Below, piece after piece: positions 5,861 to 8,011 of a DNA stretch of 8,011 nucleotides. Position 1 is the stretch's first letter. Each line of letters begins with the position of its first letter. The DNA lies in assembly GCA_017615235.1 (NCBI GenBank), contig JAGAAM010000167.1:1-8011 (forward strand), given 5' to 3'. Source of the DNA: Clostridia bacterium. Its GTDB lineage: Bacteria; Bacillota_A; Clostridia; Oscillospirales; CAG-382. The notes under the pieces were generated by a model. It saw only the letters and a list, made by a program, of their open reading frames with translations. It did not search any database and had not been told where the DNA came from. The position numbers and the translations under genes were made by a program.

Positions 5861-8011
5861 ATGAAAACCAACTTTACCAAATTCCGCCCGCTGGCACTGA
5901 TCCTCGCGATCGCTCTGCTCATCGGGCTCGTTCCGTTCACCGCCCTTGCGGATGAGGAACTCGACGCTGCCATCAACGCCGAAGGCGGATTACTGGAATT
6001 CGTCACCGAAGGCGATTATCCCTGGGTAGTCGCGACGGACGATGCTACCGGCAGGACCTACGCGAAATCGAGCAACGAAGGAGTAAACAGCTCCTCTTCC
6101 GCTCTTTCGCTTGACATCTCGCTCGATGAAGAAACGAACATCAGATTCGATTTCATCGCCGCGGGCGAAGGCTCCAGCACCGCGTGGGACAAATGCATAT
6201 TCGCCGTTGACGGCGAAGCCGTATTCACCTACGGCGCGCACAACACCACCTGGGAAACCTACTTCGGCTCGATTGAAGCAGGCGAACACACCCTTACCTG
6301 GACCTACACGAAAGACTCCAGCGTAAACCCGACCGGCGACTACTTCGCCATCGACAACTTCATGCTCAATGCGACCATCCCGACCTATGAACTTTACATA
6401 GGCAGGACCCAGGCCGACATGACCAACGCCGACGACATTCTCGGCGACGGCGTGTTCTCCTACAACGCCGGCACAAACACCCTTTACATCGACGGCGATT
6501 ATCACGACGAAGAAACCGCTGTCACCAGCTATATCGAAGGTCTCACCGTCAGCATTTCCTACGATTCCGAGATAAGCTCCACCGGCGGCAACGCGTTCCT
6601 GCTCTTCGCGGGCACGATCTTCACCGGCAAAGGCACCCTTTACGCAACCTCCGAACAGGCGCCCGCGATCAACCTCAACGCGCGCGAATCCTTCGTTGAG
6701 TTCTACTCCGCCCACGCCTATCTCTCCGGAAGTGCAGCGATATCCACCGGCGGCGCAGGCAACACCCTCTACATCATCTACTCCGGGATCGAAGCCGAAG
6801 GCGAAGAACAGGCCGTCTACGGTTTTGATAGCATCTGGGTGGAAGGCGAGATCATAGTCGAGCCCAAAGACGGATCGTTCGGCGAAGACAACGTATATGT
6901 TGACGACGACCCCGCGGACTACTTCCTGCTCGAACCTGCCACCACCGATATCTACGCTATCTGCACCTACGATTACGGTAATACCTATACCGGATCTTTC
7001 ATTACTTTTAACACCGGCGATATTACCTCGTTCGACCTTATCGGCGACGCTCCCGGCGCATATGCCGCCGCGTACGCTTACGGCCGTATTCTCGTCCTCG
7101 ATACAACGGGTAATTATTACATTATCAACATTGACAACGGCGAAACCGTTGAAATCGACGAAGCGTTTGACGTCGATGACTACGGCACGCCTACCAGCAT
7201 GACGTACGATTATTCTTCCGATACCCTCTACGTCGTCACTTCCCTCGGCAACGACAGGTACCTTCTCCAGCTCGATCCCGCTAGCGCGGAAGTGCTCGAC
7301 GCAGAAAGCCTCGGCAGTTACAACGCGTTCGGCATCTGCGCCGATCCCGACGGCATTCTTTTCTTAGCCTGCGGCGACGGAACAGTATACCTGTACGATA
7401 CCTATACAGGCGATCTGGATGATCTTGCAGAGGTAGCGGACATTGAAGCGCAGCCCAGCTACGTTCAGGATATCTGCTACGATTTCGACAACGATCTTAT
7501 CTACTGGGCATTCATTAATAGCAGCACCAACGGCCTCTACCGCATCAGTCCCAAAGACGGCGGTTATGAGCTCCTCGGCAAACTCGGCAGCAGAGGCGCG
7601 GAACTCACCGGTATGTTCACCATCCCGTCCGAAGAGCCCGAAACTCCTTCAGAAATCACCGACATCGCCTTTGCAGCCTCCGAAGTGACCGTACATAAAG
7701 GCAAGAGCGTTAAGCTTGGCATCGCTGTCACTCCCTTCACTGCCGAAGGTTATGAGATCGACTTCAGCACCGAAGATGAAGACATCATCTCCGTTGATGA
7801 AAACGGCGTAGTCACCGGCCTTAAGGTCGGCATAGCCGAGGTCAAAGCGACCGTAGTCGGCACCGAAATCACCGATTACTGCACCGTTTCGGTCATCCCC
7901 GGTCCGCTCGTAGGATTCTACTTCGAGGAAGATCCCGCTGACGAGGGATGGACGTTCGTTGACGCGGACGAAGACGGTTACAACTGGGGCTGGAACCTCG
8001 ACGCCGCCGTC
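5861..8011 (+). CDS. Large secreted modular surface protein (adhesin-like), N-terminal 717 residues, 3' end outside the window
   Basis: The frame opens with ATG at 5861, eight bases after AAAGG (5848-5852), and runs 717 codons without a stop to the right edge. Residues 1-30 are a classical signal peptide (basic MKTNFTKFR, a hydrophobic core, ALA before D31). Residues 40-171 look like a jelly-roll domain of the MAM/choice-of-anchor type (SLDISLDEETNIRFDF at 83-98, LTWTYTKDSS at 145-154, DYFAIDNFML at 160-169). Residues 176-335 resemble the beta-rich carbohydrate-binding-like module of Firmicutes (ELYIGRTQADMTNADDILGDG, in part; FSYNAGTNTLYIDG). Residues 361-588 have propeller-like strands (YDYSSDTLYVVT, DPDGILFLACGDGTVYLYD, DFDNDLIYWAF). 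Residues 597-680 are a Big_2 Ig-like domain (VSVDENGVVTGLKVGIAEV type). From 685 on, FYFEEDPADEGWTFVDADEDG starts a cleaved-adhesin/choice-of-anchor J domain. The protein is very acidic and probably much longer, with any cell-wall anchor lying downstream. Ligand and partner are unknown. It diverges from the GHL10 lipoprotein gene. Confidence 0.9.
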   Translation, partial: MKTNFTKFRPLALILAIALLIGLVPFTALADEELDAAINAEGGLLEFVTEGDYPWVVATDDATGRTYAKSSNEGVNSSSSALSLDISLDEETNIRFDFIAAGEGSSTAWDKCIFAVDGEAVFTYGAHNTTWETYFGSIEAGEHTLTWTYTKDSSVNPTGDYFAIDNFMLNATIPTYELYIGRTQADMTNADDILGDGVFSYNAGTNTLYIDGDYHDEETAVTSYIEGLTVSISYDSEISSTGGNAFLLFAGTIFTGKGTLYATSEQAPAINLNARESFVEFYSAHAYLSGSAAISTGGAGNTLYIIYSGIEAEGEEQAVYGFDSIWVEGEIIVEPKDGSFGEDNVYVDDDPADYFLLEPATTDIYAICTYDYGNTYTGSFITFNTGDITSFDLIGDAPGAYAAAYAYGRILVLDTTGNYYIINIDNGETVEIDEAFDVDDYGTPTSMTYDYSSDTLYVVTSLGNDRYLLQLDPASAEVLDAESLGSYNAFGICADPDGILFLACGDGTVYLYDTYTGDLDDLAEVADIEAQPSYVQDICYDFDNDLIYWAFINSSTNGLYRISPKDGGYELLGKLGSRGAELTGMFTIPSEEPETPSEITDIAFAASEVTVHKGKSVKLGIAVTPFTAEGYEIDFSTEDEDIISVDENGVVTGLKVGIAEVKATVVGTEITDYCTVSVIPGPLVGFYFEEDPADEGWTFVDADEDGYNWGWNLDAAV

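Noticed and set aside
5990..6715. A 241-codon open frame on the minus strand inside the adhesin-like gene.
   Set aside because: It is a mirror of a plus-strand frame that has a signal peptide, ribosome site and recognisable domains. The antisense translation is low-complexity Gly/Val/Ala/Arg.
6897..7688. Short plus-strand frames rich in Thr, Ser and Pro at 6897-7202 and 7443-7688.
   Set aside because: They lie in another frame of the same strand inside the 717-codon gene, and their composition follows from its codon pattern. No ribosome site precedes them.

Overview
The window looks like chromosomal DNA from a Gram-positive, clostridia-like bacterium, probably an uncultured gut or anaerobic lineage. 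The support is a clostridial-type HisRS, a MinD-like gene next to a methylglyoxal-synthase-like gene, an SPII lipoprotein, a secreted Big_2/adhesin-type multidomain protein, near-consensus sigma-A promoters and AGGAG-like ribosome sites. Genes are fairly GC-rich and the gaps between them are sharply AT-rich. No species can be named from sequence alone.

Layout. (1) Positions 1-2107 hold a minus-strand unit read from one strong promoter (TTGACA, 17 bp, TATTAT at 2079-2107): a MinD-like ATPase with a TTG start, then a methylglyoxal-synthase-family protein, then hisS, which runs off the left edge. Gaps of 41 and 31 bp without a terminator suggest one operon. (2) Positions 2181-2214 hold a Rho-independent terminator for the next gene upstream. 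(3) Positions 2245-5637 (minus) encode an 1130-residue lipoprotein with N-terminal beta-type repeats, a helical linker, a GHL10 (DUF187) glycoside-hydrolase-like barrel and a helical tail. (4) Positions 5638-5860 form a divergent promoter region with two back-to-back sigma-A promoters, the rightward one overlaid by two small dyads. (5) From 5861 to the right edge (plus) a large secreted modular protein is open for 717 codons. It carries a signal peptide, a jelly-roll-like domain, a beta-rich carbohydrate-binding-like domain, a beta-propeller-like region, a Big_2 Ig-like domain and the start of a cleaved-adhesin-type domain. It has no stop inside the window.

How it fits together. The left operon mixes translation (HisRS) with two proteins whose families are known but whose signature residues have drifted. 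The MgsA homologue has lost several residues that are catalytic in E. coli, and the MinD homologue has an altered switch II and SVRD motif and no clear membrane-targeting helix. These two are the best candidates for an undescribed function. The right half is a cell-surface locus in which a membrane-anchored GHL10 enzyme and a large exported adhesin-like protein diverge from a shared regulatory gap. No mobile element, CRISPR array, tRNA or rRNA was seen.
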